In this document: in pieces, positions 1 to 10,851 of the stretch
Layout: each line of letters starts with the position of its first letter
Numbering within the stretch: position 1 is the stretch's first letter
DNA from: Uranotaenia lowii
Taxonomy: Eukaryota; Arthropoda; Insecta; Diptera; Culicidae
Assembly (NCBI RefSeq): GCF_029784155.1
Contig: NC_073693.1
Location: forward strand, 332,076,592 to 332,140,591
Direction of reading: 5' to 3'
Length of the DNA: 64,000 bases
Position numbers and translations under genes: made by a program
The notes under the pieces: model-generated
Database searches by the model: none
Seen by the model: the letters and a program-made list of their open reading frames with translations, nothing else
Told to the model about the DNA's origin: nothing

Positions 1-410
1 ACTTTTTCATTTTGGGAACATTAACCTCAAAAACGACCGTGTTTGTCGGCTGGCTGCTCGATTTCTGCACTGGAATTTTGGGAGGTTAATTGTCCCGTTC
101 TTATCCGTACACGCCAGTGGGACGCCAGTTAATGTGCGTGAGAAATGTCAAAAACAACTCAATAGTATTAAATTCCAATTTGGTTTGAATATGTTCAGGT
201 GAACATGTTTGACCTTCTTGCATTCCAAAATACATTGCGCCACTTTTTCGAGCAGGTGCGTGCGCTGCGCGTTTGAAAAACATCGCCAAAAATGCGTGTG
301 CCGGTTTCATGAACACACTCGGGAAAGTTATTTGTCGTCCAGTATTTAGCATCGGTATTGGCCATCGGTTTCCGGTGAACCTGCCCCAGAGACCACATCA
401 CCATTGTGAA
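1..410. other. 5' flank of QTRT1
   Basis: No homology was recognised here. The stretch holds the putative promoter and 5' UTR of the queuine transferase gene. An in-frame upstream ATG at 309 would add 34 residues to QTRT1, but it has pyrimidines at -3 to -1, whereas the ATG at 411 has G at -3 and G at +4. The 34-residue extension is basic with a single acidic residue, so a targeting peptide cannot be excluded. Confidence 0.4.
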
Positions 411-1803
411 ATGGCCACAAATAACGAACCAGTTTCACCGCTTCGCTATCGGGTGACGGCCAAATGCTCCACAACTAAGGCGCGAGTTGGAGTGATGTCC
501 CTGAAGCACAGCGATGTGGACACACCGGTGTTTATGCCGGTCGGGACGCAGGTGAGTTTTTAAGGGGTCATTTAATTTTAAAGGAACCGATTTATAGGTT
601 TTTGTTTTGTTTTAGGGAACCCTTAAAGGATTGCTGCCGGACCAGATTCTGGCTCTGAATTGTCAGATCATGTTGGGTAACACCTATCATCTGGGGATGC
701 GACCTGGGACGGAGATCCTGGAGAAAGCTGGTGGGCTGCATGAATTCATGGGATGGCCGCGAGCTTTGCTAACCGATTCCGGTGGCTTCCAGATGGTTTC
801 GCTGCTGCAGCTGGCGGAAATAACGGAGGAGGGTGTCAAATTTCAGAGTCCCTTCGATCAGAGCGAATCAATGCTTACGCCTGAACGTTCAATGGAGATT
901 CAGAACGCGATCGGGGCCGATATCATGATGCAACTGGATGATGTGGTCAAAACAACGACCACCGGGCCGAGAGTTGAGGAAGCTATGCATAGGTGAGGAT
1001 TTTGTTTGATATTTTTGGGAATTGAAATTGTATGGACTACTTTCAGGACAATTCGCTGGTTGGATCGAAGCATAGCGGCCCACAAGCGAAACGACAAGCA
1101 AAGTATTTTTCCAATTGTGCAAGGAGGACTGCAACCGGATTTGCGAAGGCAGTGTGCAGCTGAGTTGACTAAGCGTAGCACACGAGGCTTTGCTGTGGGT
1201 GGATTAAGTGGTGGAGAAAGCAAAGATGAATTTTGGCGCACGGTGCATCTTTGTACGGATTTGCTACCGGAAGACAAACCTCGGTATTTGATGGGCGTTG
1301 GATTTGCGCCTGATTTGGTGGTTTGTGTGGCACTGGGAATTGATATGTTCGATTGTGTATTCCCAACTCGCACAGCTCGTTTTGGATGTGCTTTAGTCCG
1401 CGAGGGTCAGTTAAATTTGAAACAGACAACTTACAAAACTGATATGCGACCTATTGATGAAAATTGTGATTGTTCCACCTGTAAAACTTACAGTAGATCG
1501 TATCTGCATCATATTGTGACAGTCGAGCCAGTTGCCTGCAGTATCATAAGCATTCATAATGTCGCATTCCAGGTAATTTGGATAATTGTCTAATTGTAAA
1601 ATAGTAAAATAACTAATAGACTTATGACATTCTAGCTAAAACTGATGTCAGACATGAGGGAAAGTATAAAATCGAATACATTCCCAAACTTCATACAATC
1701 TTACATGAAGCAACGATACCCGGATGGAAAAGTGCCTAAATGGATAGTTGAAGCTTTAGCTGCCGTAAATGTTGTCATCGAGTCAAATCAACTAACTGAC
1801 TAA
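411..1803 (+). CDS. QTRT1: Queuine tRNA-ribosyltransferase catalytic subunit (4 exons)
   Basis: This enzyme exchanges guanine 34 for queuine in tRNAs with GUN anticodons (Asp, Asn, His, Tyr) and works as a heterodimer with QTRT2. Exons are 411-551, 616-992, 1047-1572 and 1636-1803, all with GT..AG introns of 54 to 64 bp, giving 403 residues, the length of the human protein. Visible landmarks are [10 protein letters not shown] near the N-terminus, the [10 protein letters not shown] segment with the nucleophile-region aspartate, the substrate-pocket stretch GGLSGGES, the catalytic [12 protein letters not shown] segment, and the C-x-C-x2-C...H zinc site (CDCSTC, then LHH). The start at 411 was chosen for its better initiation context and because it matches the family's N-terminus. 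No stop or frameshift was seen, so the gene looks functional. It converges on CCDC25. Identity is established by family conservation; activity is inferred. Confidence 0.96.
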
Positions 1804-1859
1804 CAGATCGAAAAAGGAATTCGGATACCACGTAAAACCCAAAAGGTAACATAAAATAA

Positions 1860-1865
1860 TTTATT
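1860..1865 (-). terminator. CCDC25 polyadenylation signal AATAAA
   Basis: A canonical AATAAA on the minus strand lies about 20 bp past the CCDC25 stop codon. It falls inside the 81 bp between the two convergent stop codons, so the QTRT1 3' UTR probably overlaps CCDC25. No perfect AATAAA was seen on the plus strand in the same gap. Confidence 0.6.
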
Positions 1866-1884
1866 AGGATGATTCCAATCCAGG

Positions 1885-2640
1885 TTACATAAATTCATCC
1901 GAATCGTTCCCTGCGTCGTAGTTGCTAGTCATGTTTTCGGACTTCATCAGCGAGTTGTAGCTGCGCAGTTCCGCTTCCTCTTTCCGTTTGCGTTCGTCTT
2001 CCTTTTCCTTGTCCCGAACCTCCCGAGCCGAGCGCTTTTTATCGGCCCGCTCTTCGGCGTCTCGTTGCTCTCGCTCGGTCCGGAAATCCGGATGTTCCTC
2101 TCGCTTGGTTTTATTGAGGCGGTTGACAATCTCGTTGCAACGTTTCTCAACTCGCATCTTCCGTACGTCCTTGTCCCGGTGGAACGAAACCTGACCCACT
2201 TCCATGGCCGGCGTTTTCTTCAGATTATCCCACATAGTGTAAACGATGTCAATATTGTTCATCTTATTGCCCTGGATGCTGTTTGCTTTTACGAGCTGAC
2301 AGGCATCTTCTAAGACAGTCGATGGAATGTCGTCCAACGTTTGCCCCTGAAAAACGGAGTTTTTCTTAGCTCATGAATTTGTTATAAATGACTCACAAAA
2401 CATACCTGTTGCAGTCGAAGATACACGTGGGCCGATGAAACCTTATCCACATGGAACCAGACATCCTCCGGCCAACCCCACTTTATTAACTCTTCATCTG
2501 AAACGACAAACAGGAAAACAACAATTCAAAAATCCACATATTTTTCTAAAAACCGGCTTTCACCCACTTTCATACTTATCGAGACCCATGAAGAGGGTCA
2601 CCGGTGGTTCCACAACATTGCTGGTGAAGTAGAATACCAT
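1885..2640 (-). CDS. CCDC25: Coiled-coil domain-containing protein 25 (3 exons)
   Basis: The product is the conserved eukaryotic CCDC25 protein, which has an NFACT-R-like N-terminal domain and a charged coiled-coil C-terminus; in mammals it is reported to sense extracellular-trap DNA at the cell surface. Exons on the minus strand are 2640-2568, 2497-2406 and 2346-1885, giving 208 residues, the human length. The first intron splits an Asn codon, recreating the conserved DKYEN. Other conserved landmarks are MVFYFTS at the start, [30 protein letters not shown], a long Glu/Lys/Arg-rich helix from about residue 130, and the terminal GNDSDEFM. No disabling change was seen. It lies tail to tail with QTRT1. 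The molecular role in insects is not established. Confidence 0.95.
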
Positions 2641-2937
2641 TGCTGCCGGAGCTGTAGTTTGAGAGATCCGAGAGGTGGTTCACCGGGTTGATTTGGAAGC
2701 TTACTTCGAGACGGAAATGGGTTTGAGAAACTTTTTTTCAGAAATTAGTCAACATGCCGCGATTCACGACAAATGTTTGCGATGTTTTACGGAAGGTTGC
2801 AAATTTTCTGCAAAAAATTGTAAACATCGCGAGAAATGTCAAAATAGTAAACAAAACTTTTCAAATGAAAAAGACTATACCGGGGCCAGTTTACACTGAA
2901 GCAAATTGCAAGACAGCATTCAAATGATTGAGATACA
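2641..2937. other. 5' flank of CCDC25
   Basis: This is the putative promoter and 5' UTR region of CCDC25. It contains no recognisable coding sequence. A copy of the first inverted-repeat element begins immediately upstream. Confidence 0.4.
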
Positions 2938-3683
2938 TACACGCTCTTTTTTTTTAACTCAAAATTAAGTATGACCGAGGTTCAAAACATAGTTCGATTC
3001 TATGAACTTAAAGTTAAGTACCCTTTTTCCTCCTTGCGATGGATCAAAACAGAGTTCGAACTGCGAACTCAAAATTGATCCCTTTTTTTTTCCTTCGGCG
3101 AAGGATCAAAGCTGAGTTCGACATTATGAACTAAAAATTGAACTCTCTTTGTTGGACTGAAAACACTTAGCGAGTTCAGTCCGAACCGGAACAGCAACCA
3201 ACGAACACGTCGCAAATTTTGTCGTTCCGGAACAACTACCGGAAGACTATGAAGGAACTTCATAATGGAATGCATGTTCACCGTGTCAGCGTAAAATTCT
3301 GTCCGTCATTGTAATCATATGGTGAGCGGCTTGGAATGTCCGGAAACTTCCGGATGTTGTTTACTTCCCGTGGGAAGTAACATCCGGAAGTTTTCTTTGA
3401 CCGGGAGTGTCAAAACATTCCACCGCTCTGTAATTGCAATGCAATGTACCGGAACAGCAACATCCGGGTACAACAAATTTGAACCATCCTTTAATTCCCT
3501 GAAAATAAGCTACCCTAGAAAAAAAAAGGATAAATTCGAGTTCGGCTGCCGAACTTAGTATTGAGTTGCCTATCAGAACTTAGTTTTGCTATTGCCCAGT
3601 CAAACTCAAAGTTGAGGGATGCCACCGAAGTGCTGTTTTGAACCAAAACTACTTAATTTTGAGTTTAAAAAAAATAGCGTGTA
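2938..3683. mobile_element. TA-flanked inverted-repeat element, family A copy 1
   Basis: A 742 bp element bounded by TA on both sides. Its terminal inverted repeats are about 32 bp: the left begins CACGCTCTTTTTTTTTAACT and the right ends with its complement. There is no transposase. A second copy with the same ends and about the same length lies at 24996-25744. TIRs plus a TA duplication suggest a non-autonomous Tc1/mariner-type MITE. Confidence 0.75.
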
Positions 3684-3702
3684 CATTCTGTTTCTTCCAT
3701 CG

Positions 3703-4688
3703 TACACGGAAAATAATAAAAAGGTAAAATTTACCGAGATAGCCAAGGTAAACGATCGTGAAAGCCAAAAAGGTAGCTTCTACCTCTTCAAGGTGAAACT
3801 CACCTCACAGCGAGGTAAAATTTACCTGAATCGAGGTTGGAAAAAAGGTACAATTCACCGAGGAAAAAAGTGAATCCAAAAAAGGTAAATCTTACCTCGT
3901 AGCGAGGTGAAGTTCACCTGAATTGAGTTGAATAAAAAAGTATAATTCACCTAGAAAAAAAGGTAAATCCAAATAAGGTAAACCTTACATCGTAGCGAGG
4001 TGAAGTTGGCCTGGATTGAGCTTAACAAAACGGTACAATTCTTCTCGAAAAAAAGTGACTATTCGCCAAACCCGTTTATTGAGGTTAAGCTGTTTTGTCA
4101 TTCAGGAACAAGTTTTGCTTTGTGCATAATATGTGAAAATCGGAATAGAATGGTAAGTGTTTTCTTAGATATCATTTAGTTGTGCTGGTTCTCGTCATAA
4201 TACATTGCTTTTGTTTCAGATCGACCCATAGAGCTTATAGGTGTATTCCACGTCATCCTCCAGCCGGAAAAGCCGAACCTGACCGGATTAGCCGAACAGA
4301 GGAGGTCATGAATGTACACAACGCAGGAGTATTCAGCGGCCATGGCGGCTCGGAAGAACGCGAAGCCGAATTACCAGTCCCTATTTATCTCCAATAAATA
4401 TAATTTTTGATAGAATTTTGTATTTTTTTAATTCTTATTGAAGAAACCAATCAAACCAACCAGCATTTACCTTTTAAATCAGTGAATGGAAAAACGGTAT
4501 TATTTACTATTTTGCTAGGTGAATGCGAAAAAGGTAAAATATACCTTTTTGCTAGGTGAATTGAAAAAAGGTATAATTTACCTTTTTGCTAGGTGAATGA
4601 AAAAAAGGTAAAATTTACCTCGAAAGAGGGGTGGAAAAAATTCACCTCGCAAAAAGGTAAATTTTACCTTTTTTTTATTTTCCGTGTA
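3703..4688. mobile_element. TA-flanked inverted-repeat element with internal GGTAAAATTTACC repeats
   Basis: A 986 bp unit beginning TACACGGAAAATAA and ending in its complement, with roughly 30 bp terminal inverted repeats and TA at each end. The subterminal regions are built from degenerate copies of GGTAAAATTTACC and GCGAGGTGAA in both orientations. The middle (about 4080-4400) is more complex: it has a donor-like TGGTAAGTG at 4151 and an acceptor-like TTTCAG before 4220, so it may be captured host sequence. It starts only 19 bp after the previous element ends. Confidence 0.7.
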
Positions 4689-4789
4689 CAACAGAATCAC
4701 GGGTTTATTAACTTTTTTATTAAAAGCTGAGTTTTTGTGCATTCTTTTATTTGACTGCGATATACAATTGTAATGATAATACCACACAG

Positions 4790-5095
4790 TAAGAGCATGT
4801 TCACTGGTGTTGGGAAAAAGTGGTAGAAATTTTATCACTTTTTGCACATTTGAAAATTTTGCCATGCAAAAACATTTTCAAGATCTGTGGCCTTCAAGTT
4901 TTTTAACAACACGTGTTGTAGTTTCGCATGCTGTGTGGCAAAAACAGTAATATTTCTATAACATACGGCTGAAATAGAAACAGTGCTGTAAAAAAATATA
5001 ACGCCCAAAGATCTTGAAAACATTTTTGCATGGTAAAATTTTCAAAATGTCAAAATTTCTAAAACTTTTTCCAAACACCAGTGAACTTACTCTTA
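4790..5095. mobile_element. 306 bp inverted-repeat MITE
   Basis: The two ends form imperfect inverted repeats of about 90 bp. The left begins TAAGAGCATGTTCACTGGTG, and the right ends with a close complement in CACCAGTGAACTTACTCTTA. TA at both boundaries fits a Tc1/mariner-type MITE. It has no coding capacity. Confidence 0.7.
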
Positions 5096-5187
5096 CCACG
5101 GCAGATTTCGATCCGAAATCTAAACCAACCACGCATCATCTACCGAACTTTAAAAAACGTATCCCCACAAAGAGTACATCCTTTGTA

Positions 5188-5291
5188 TTTTCGCTCTCCC
5201 CAAAGCATAGCAGGATCTTATTGGTGGAGAAGTTCATTTCCATCGAACTTTTTCACCAATAAGATCCTGCTATGCTTTGGGGAGAGCGGAA
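5188..5291. repeat. Near-perfect palindrome
   Basis: The arms (about 5188-5235 and 5243-5291) share TCGCTCTCCCCAAAGCATAG and its complement, separated by a loop of only a few bases. Transcripts across it would fold into a hairpin of about 45 bp. It is probably a foldback element remnant. Confidence 0.7.
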
Positions 5292-8200
5292 AAAGGGAGA
5301 AAAAATGCACATCGACAATAAAACACTTGAATTGCGCAGAAAGATGATATGAATTACAACCTCGCATAAAACCGAAAATTTGTGCAATTTTCTCCCGTAG
5401 GGTTGAGCAAATGATAAACATTTCCTACCATAATGCAATACAAGAAGCTCTTAACACAAGCAATCGTTTAGCCTTAATAGAAGATCACGGAGAGGATGAC
5501 CAGAGTTTGATCTCCAATCACCGAAACTAACAGAAATCTTAGTGGAACAGCAGCCAGAAAAACGATCCGTCTGAATCAGGAAACTCCGATTCCCTTCAAT
5601 CTATCAAAGAACTACACTAGAAGCAGAGGGTCTGAACATTAGAGATAGACAAGATGTGTAAGCGTCGAATAACACTTTCATCGAGGTTGTAGTGATTGGT
5701 CGCGAGTAAATGTAGTTTTTAAATATCGCAGTGACGGAAAATGATGGATGATGGTTTTCCCCAAATAATACAGCCTTCCCGAGGACAGCGCCACAAGCCA
5801 CCAGTATGCAGCCAGGAAGCTTCAACACGTCACAACCAGAGAGCCATCCACGGTAACCCACGCTGCTTGATCGGTAGCGACGCCCGACGAGTTGACGAAG
5901 ACGGAGTGATCGTGTCCGTCATAATGGGAGAGCAACGACCTATACTCGCGGTTCAAGGCCGGTCAAAGGCGGCTTCCTGGTGCTGGCTCACTTCCAATAA
6001 TACCACGACACTGTGAAGTATAAAGTGCATGACATCCAGCACACAAAATCCATCTAAGTGATAAAAACTAGAGAGCCATGAGCAGGCTTGGCAAATATCA
6101 TCGTCATGAGGCGTGAAGCTGTGACTGTGAAGCCTCTTGGTCCGTCTAACTCAATTGACTGTTCCTTAACGACCAGTCACTTCGTTTGCCAGTCATTCAT
6201 TCCCCATTCATTTGAAGCTATAAGAATAACCTAGTCAAGCAATCGCATTCAAACGACCGATGACGAAAAAGAAACGCATTTATTATTATTGTTGCTCCTG
6301 CCAGCAAGCCGAAGACGACCGAAGAGGAACAAGAAAAGCATTTATTATTATTGTTGCTCCTGCCAGCAAGCTCGTTTTCAGTTTTTTACTGCTATTGTTG
6401 CTTTCTGCCAGCAAGTCGTTCAATTTGTTGTACCTGCCGTCAGCAGCCGGTCGAAGTGTGAAGAGATTTGCCAGTCACTCTCAGGAGAAATTTTGACCAT
6501 GTGTAGGAGCTTCGCCAGTCGATGATGGAGAAATGTTGATTGGTGTCGTGCTTTGTCCGGGGTAAGTGAGCCTTAATTTGGCATGCTCCTTATCTTGGCA
6601 TGCCAAAATGCATCTTAGTGATAATCATGTCAAGATATAGACCTAAAAATATGACAAAATCAAACATCGAAGAAAATCGTATATGTTAACTTTTTGCATA
6701 TCAGTTATTCACAATTGAATCCTAATAACTGCGTTATAATTTTTTTTCACATGACAAAACTTCAAATAAAATTGTGATCCGCGGAAAAAACCAAAACGAA
6801 CCTACCTTCCTAGTGCATCTGCCAACTTTCGGACTGGTTTAAATCACACACATCTTTACAGGAAAATCACTAAAAATATACACGGTTACAGGAAAACATG
6901 GCAAAAAATATAAAATTATAATCTATGCCAAACAACGAATATTTTCTAACAAAGACTGAAGAAATTATGAACAACTTTTTTGCCTAATCTTGGCATGCAA
7001 TTTCACTAATCGAAAGCACCAGTGTTGGCATTTCATCAAAAACCATGTGTTTGAAAGATAAAATTTTATGCTTTTGTTAGCTTCAAATGGCGGACTTAAC
7101 CGGGCTAAAATGTTTAAAAAATAATTGACTTAAATAATTGTTTATTTTTCATTCACTTTGGTTGTGAAATTACATTGTAAAAGTTTATTAAACTCGCTAA
7201 AATATAGTCAAATCAAAGTAAACGGTATACCAAATCGAATACTTGGCAACTTTTACCGGGTACATATGTATGTGTGTGTGAAAACGGCATCAGCAGGCAG
7301 CCGGCAGCAGGCAGACGTTTGTCGGCCGTTGTCGCACTATGGTCTAAAAACTAAAAAGTCGGTCAAAAGTAAAATAAATAAACCGCATGAAATAACTTGA
7401 AAATATCATGAATGTATGTTTGGTCGAAATCCATTTTATATCTCTCAAGGGTATTTGGAATTATGACGCTTTTTACTTGATGTCAAAATATTTAAACACG
7501 GCCAATCTGTCGACAATTCCAACTTGACCCAATACACTCGTACATTTGAGCTGCCTTTTATTAGTTAGCTTCGAGAACTTTTCTTCTCAATAAATTTCAC
7601 CTCACAGGAATCAACAAGATCCGGATTCGAATTGATATCATGGATCTCAATATTGAACATTTTGCTGCATTTGTGTCGCTTTTAAGAGAATCGTTACAGA
7701 GTTCAAATTATAACAGCCTCTTAACTTGAGTAAATTTTAAGTATTTTTTTTTTACAAATTTCCATCACAATATACAAAAACTATGATACTAAGAGCTTGA
7801 AATTTTATTATTATCAATTTCCTTTAAATTCCAAAATAAAATTTTGACCAATTTTTTATTGGATTACGGATCATAGTGCATCAGCGGGAGGAGATGGCTT
7901 TGTTGTCCTTACGAAGAAAGCGCTGCCGAATTTAGGTGATGGTTTTACATAAGTGCGAGTGGGACGCAGTTTGAATTTCACCCATCTTTCGACTTCGCTT
8001 TTCGCTTCCATTGGCTATAGTTCCCGAACGAGCGAGTGAGATGCAACCTTTGTCTATCAGGCAGGAGCGAGCAAAAGTTTGTTTTGTTTTGCAAATCGAG
8101 TTTCCGCATAAGATTGCTAGAAAATTGATAAGGGCGACATTTTAAATATGTATGATTCAAAGAATCATTTACTTACTTGAGTTTGAGCTTGACCTTGCTT

Positions 8201-9779
8201 CTTGCACAGGCCTTTTAAATGTCTGTTTTCCATTTATGGAAGTGAAATTAAACAATTATGATCATTCGCTTTTTGGTGTTAACTTAAATGGAAATCACGA
8301 TTCAATGTTAAAAAAAATTGACGAACGATTTGTTTGCTTGGTTGGTATACAATGGAATAGTTCGGAATCCATTTGTGACTGTCATTCATTATTTCAAACA
8401 AACAAAAAACTGATTTTAACAAGAAGAGTTTTTTAACGTAAGAGAATAATTCTGAATGCATATCCATTTTAAAAGTTTTTTGAAATTTTTGACTTCCGAC
8501 TTTTTGAAAACAATGCAATACATTGCTGTGCATCATTCTATCATATTATCAACGAATTCATATGGCTCGTTAATGTGTTAGTGAGGCGCGTGACGGCCAA
8601 TTTAAGGAACTCAGAAAGGGCCACAATTAGGAGCGGAGGCCACAATATGGAGCATTTCAACCAAAAGTTTGAAAGGATTTTTTTCAAATTATCCACAGTT
8701 TCAAAGCCAAGTCATATTTTTACTGCATTCCAGGCTAGTAAGCAATCATGTTTGTCAAAGGATATTTATAGCTGCACATTACAGGAAGTCTACAATCTTG
8801 GGAAAACTAGTCAACCATGCCTTAGGGGCCAAGATCGGGTACATTCACCCTAGTGAGGCTCCGTCAATTGAGAACAGTGCCAGTCGTTTGATGAAACAAA
8901 ACTAGTCGGGTCAAGCGTGACAGGCGAAATTTACCATCACTGGCCATGAGCCATGAGGCGCCGAACCGCCATTTAGATCCCGCTGAGATACGGAACACTA
9001 ATGCTTGACCCCTAAGTCTTTGGCCAAAAGCAATCCTTTGGTGAGACAGAATTCAACCCTGAATTCCTGAATCGGCCTTGGTTTGGTCACAATCGCCACG
9101 GATAGCTGTTACTATCCGGGTGATCATTGTTTGAAGGTTGTGGTCGATTCCAAACTACGAACCTTCGGGTCGACCAATCAAGCTCTCGACAGAGCGACAG
9201 AGTAGTTGGTAAGCAGCAGCAACGTCGCCTTCGTCGAAGCTCTGCCATCTTCAAACCCGACAACCAAGATGTGACCCATAGAAGGTACTGTAACCATTTT
9301 GTTGAAGTGAACATTAGATGTGGCATTTAAAATTAATATTCGAGAAGTGCATATTTGGGGTTTTTCCTGAGGACATAGTTCGAACTCCCTGCGATTTCTT
9401 TTGGTTAAGCGAGCCGCCCTGAGTATTAGACCTTACAGATGTAAAGATTCTTCGTGGATGATTCGGGATGCTACAACTGGATTTGTTCGCTACGATGCAT
9501 TTACAGCTAGATTGTCCAAGGAATCAAAACAACCAACAGTTCTGTTTATGCTGCATTTCAGCTGATTGAAGTGGCCGACAAAATAAACAAACTGATCAAT
9601 TATCTACAAAAATGTCAGGGAAACAGAATTGATAATTACTTTACAAGTTCCTGTGTAACAACGACATTGATGAAGTTCTGCTGCAAGAAACTTGGGTACT
9701 AAACGCCATACTACTGTACCACCCCCACGGGAACGGATTGCGGCATTAGACATAACCCAAGCAACCAGAATTCTCTTCA
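5292..9779. other. Intergenic region without a recognised gene
   Basis: The open frames here are short and show no family motifs. Somewhat GC-richer islands occur at about 5740-6020, 8575-8960 and 9080-9330, but nothing in them was recognised. A small CTCCTGCCAGCAAG repeat lies at 6276-6416. Confidence 0.4.
6276..6416. repeat. Three imperfect copies of a TTATTATTATTGTTGCTCC unit
   Basis: Two copies at 6276-6309 and 6337-6372 read TTATTATTATTGTTGCTCCT followed by GCCAGCAAG. A diverged third copy at 6388-6416 keeps ATTGTTGCTT and CTGCCAGCAAG. The pattern looks like a degenerate tandem duplication. Confidence 0.55.
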
Positions 9780-9784
9780 AAACG

Positions 9785-9899
9785 TGTTGGAGGCGTAGAA
9801 TTAATTATGTAATCTTAGTAATCCGTGCCTAGTTGTAAAATAAGAAAATAAATTCATTCCACTGTCACACGTTAATTTAACCACACGTGTATTTCAATT
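9785..9899 (+). repeat. Copia 5' LTR
   Basis: It starts TGTTGGAGGCG and ends TTTCAATT, matching the 3' copy. The 5 bp duplication places the ends at TG...TT rather than the usual TG...CA. Confidence 0.88.
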
Positions 9900-9914
9900 G
9901 GTAATGGGCCCAGG
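9900..9914 (+). promoter_or_regulatory. Primer binding site, initiator tRNA-Met internal fragment type
   Basis: GGTAATGGGCCCAGG immediately follows the LTR. Drosophila copia uses GGTTATGGGCCCAG, complementary to the anticodon region of initiator tRNA-Met, so this element probably uses the same half-tRNA priming with one mismatch. Confidence 0.7.
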
Positions 9915-10149
9915 TACCCCAGACAGTAATTTTCTTTGGTCACATCAAGATTGAAGCATGACCACTCGAAGCCCTGAACGAACACGGCAATCGGAAAGGA
10001 CACATCAAGTCCTAGGAGATGGTCCTCATCAGCAGTCTTCCAGAAAAGAAGCACCCGGCGGAAGCGGTACGATCGGAGCAGGAAGCGTTCGAGTCGGCAG
10101 GAGTTCCGTTGCGTTGCCTCCCATTGAGAAGCTGCGTGGAAGGGACAAT

Positions 10150-10851
10150 TACACATACGTTTAGGCACATACGTTCAGGCCATTTGAATGAGAGCAGCTT
10201 GAAGAAATTGAAGCGAATGGCCAACGGTATGGAGTTCCAAACTGAAACGATCGTTGATTGTGAGTCGTGTCTCAAAGGGAAGCAGGCACGATTTTCGTTT
10301 CCGAGCAGCGAATCAAGAGCCACGGAGCTGTTGGAGTTGGTACACTCCGATCTCTGTGGGCCCTGTGAGGCAGCCGTTATTTTGCAACGTTTGTCGACGA
10401 TGCGAGCAAGAAGGTCGTGGTCTATTTTTTCGAACGCAAAAACCAGGCGCTTGAGGCTTTCCAGAAGTTCAAGGCCAATGCTGAGCGACAAAGCGGCAAG
10501 AAGATGAAGGTACGCAGGATGCGTACCGACAACGGGACGGAGTACGCAAACCGAGGCTTCCGAAAGGTTCTGGAGCGTGAGGGTATCCGGCATCAAACTA
10601 CTTGTCCATACACGCCGCAGCAAAACGGCGACGCGGAGAGGATGAACCGTACACTGGCACTGGTGGAGAAAGCACGCTGCATGCTGAACGATGCGAAGCT
10701 TGGTAAGGAGTACTGGGCAGAGGCAGTCGCGACGGCCGCTTATCTCGTCAACCGATGTCCGACGAGGTGTTTGGACAATAAGACGTCGGAAGAGGCGTGG
10801 TCTGGCAAGAAACCGAATCTTCGTCACTTGAAAGTGTTGGTTCAAGAGTGA
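10150..10851 (+). pseudogene. Copia integrase, frameshifted
   Basis: The pre-integrase zinc region is recognisable from GHLNESSLKKL and the CESC pair. The integrase core follows with VHSDLCGP (first Asp), RTDNGTEY (second Asp) and YTPQQNGDAERMNRTL (Glu), so all three catalytic acidic residues survive. Two frame changes, near 10390-10420 and near 10830, break the reading frame. The N-terminal end abuts the leader, showing that gag and protease were deleted. Confidence 0.85.

Noticed and set aside
309..410. N-terminal extension of QTRT1 from an upstream ATG
   Set aside because: The initiation context is poor and the start at 411 gives the family's usual length. It is kept only as a possibility.
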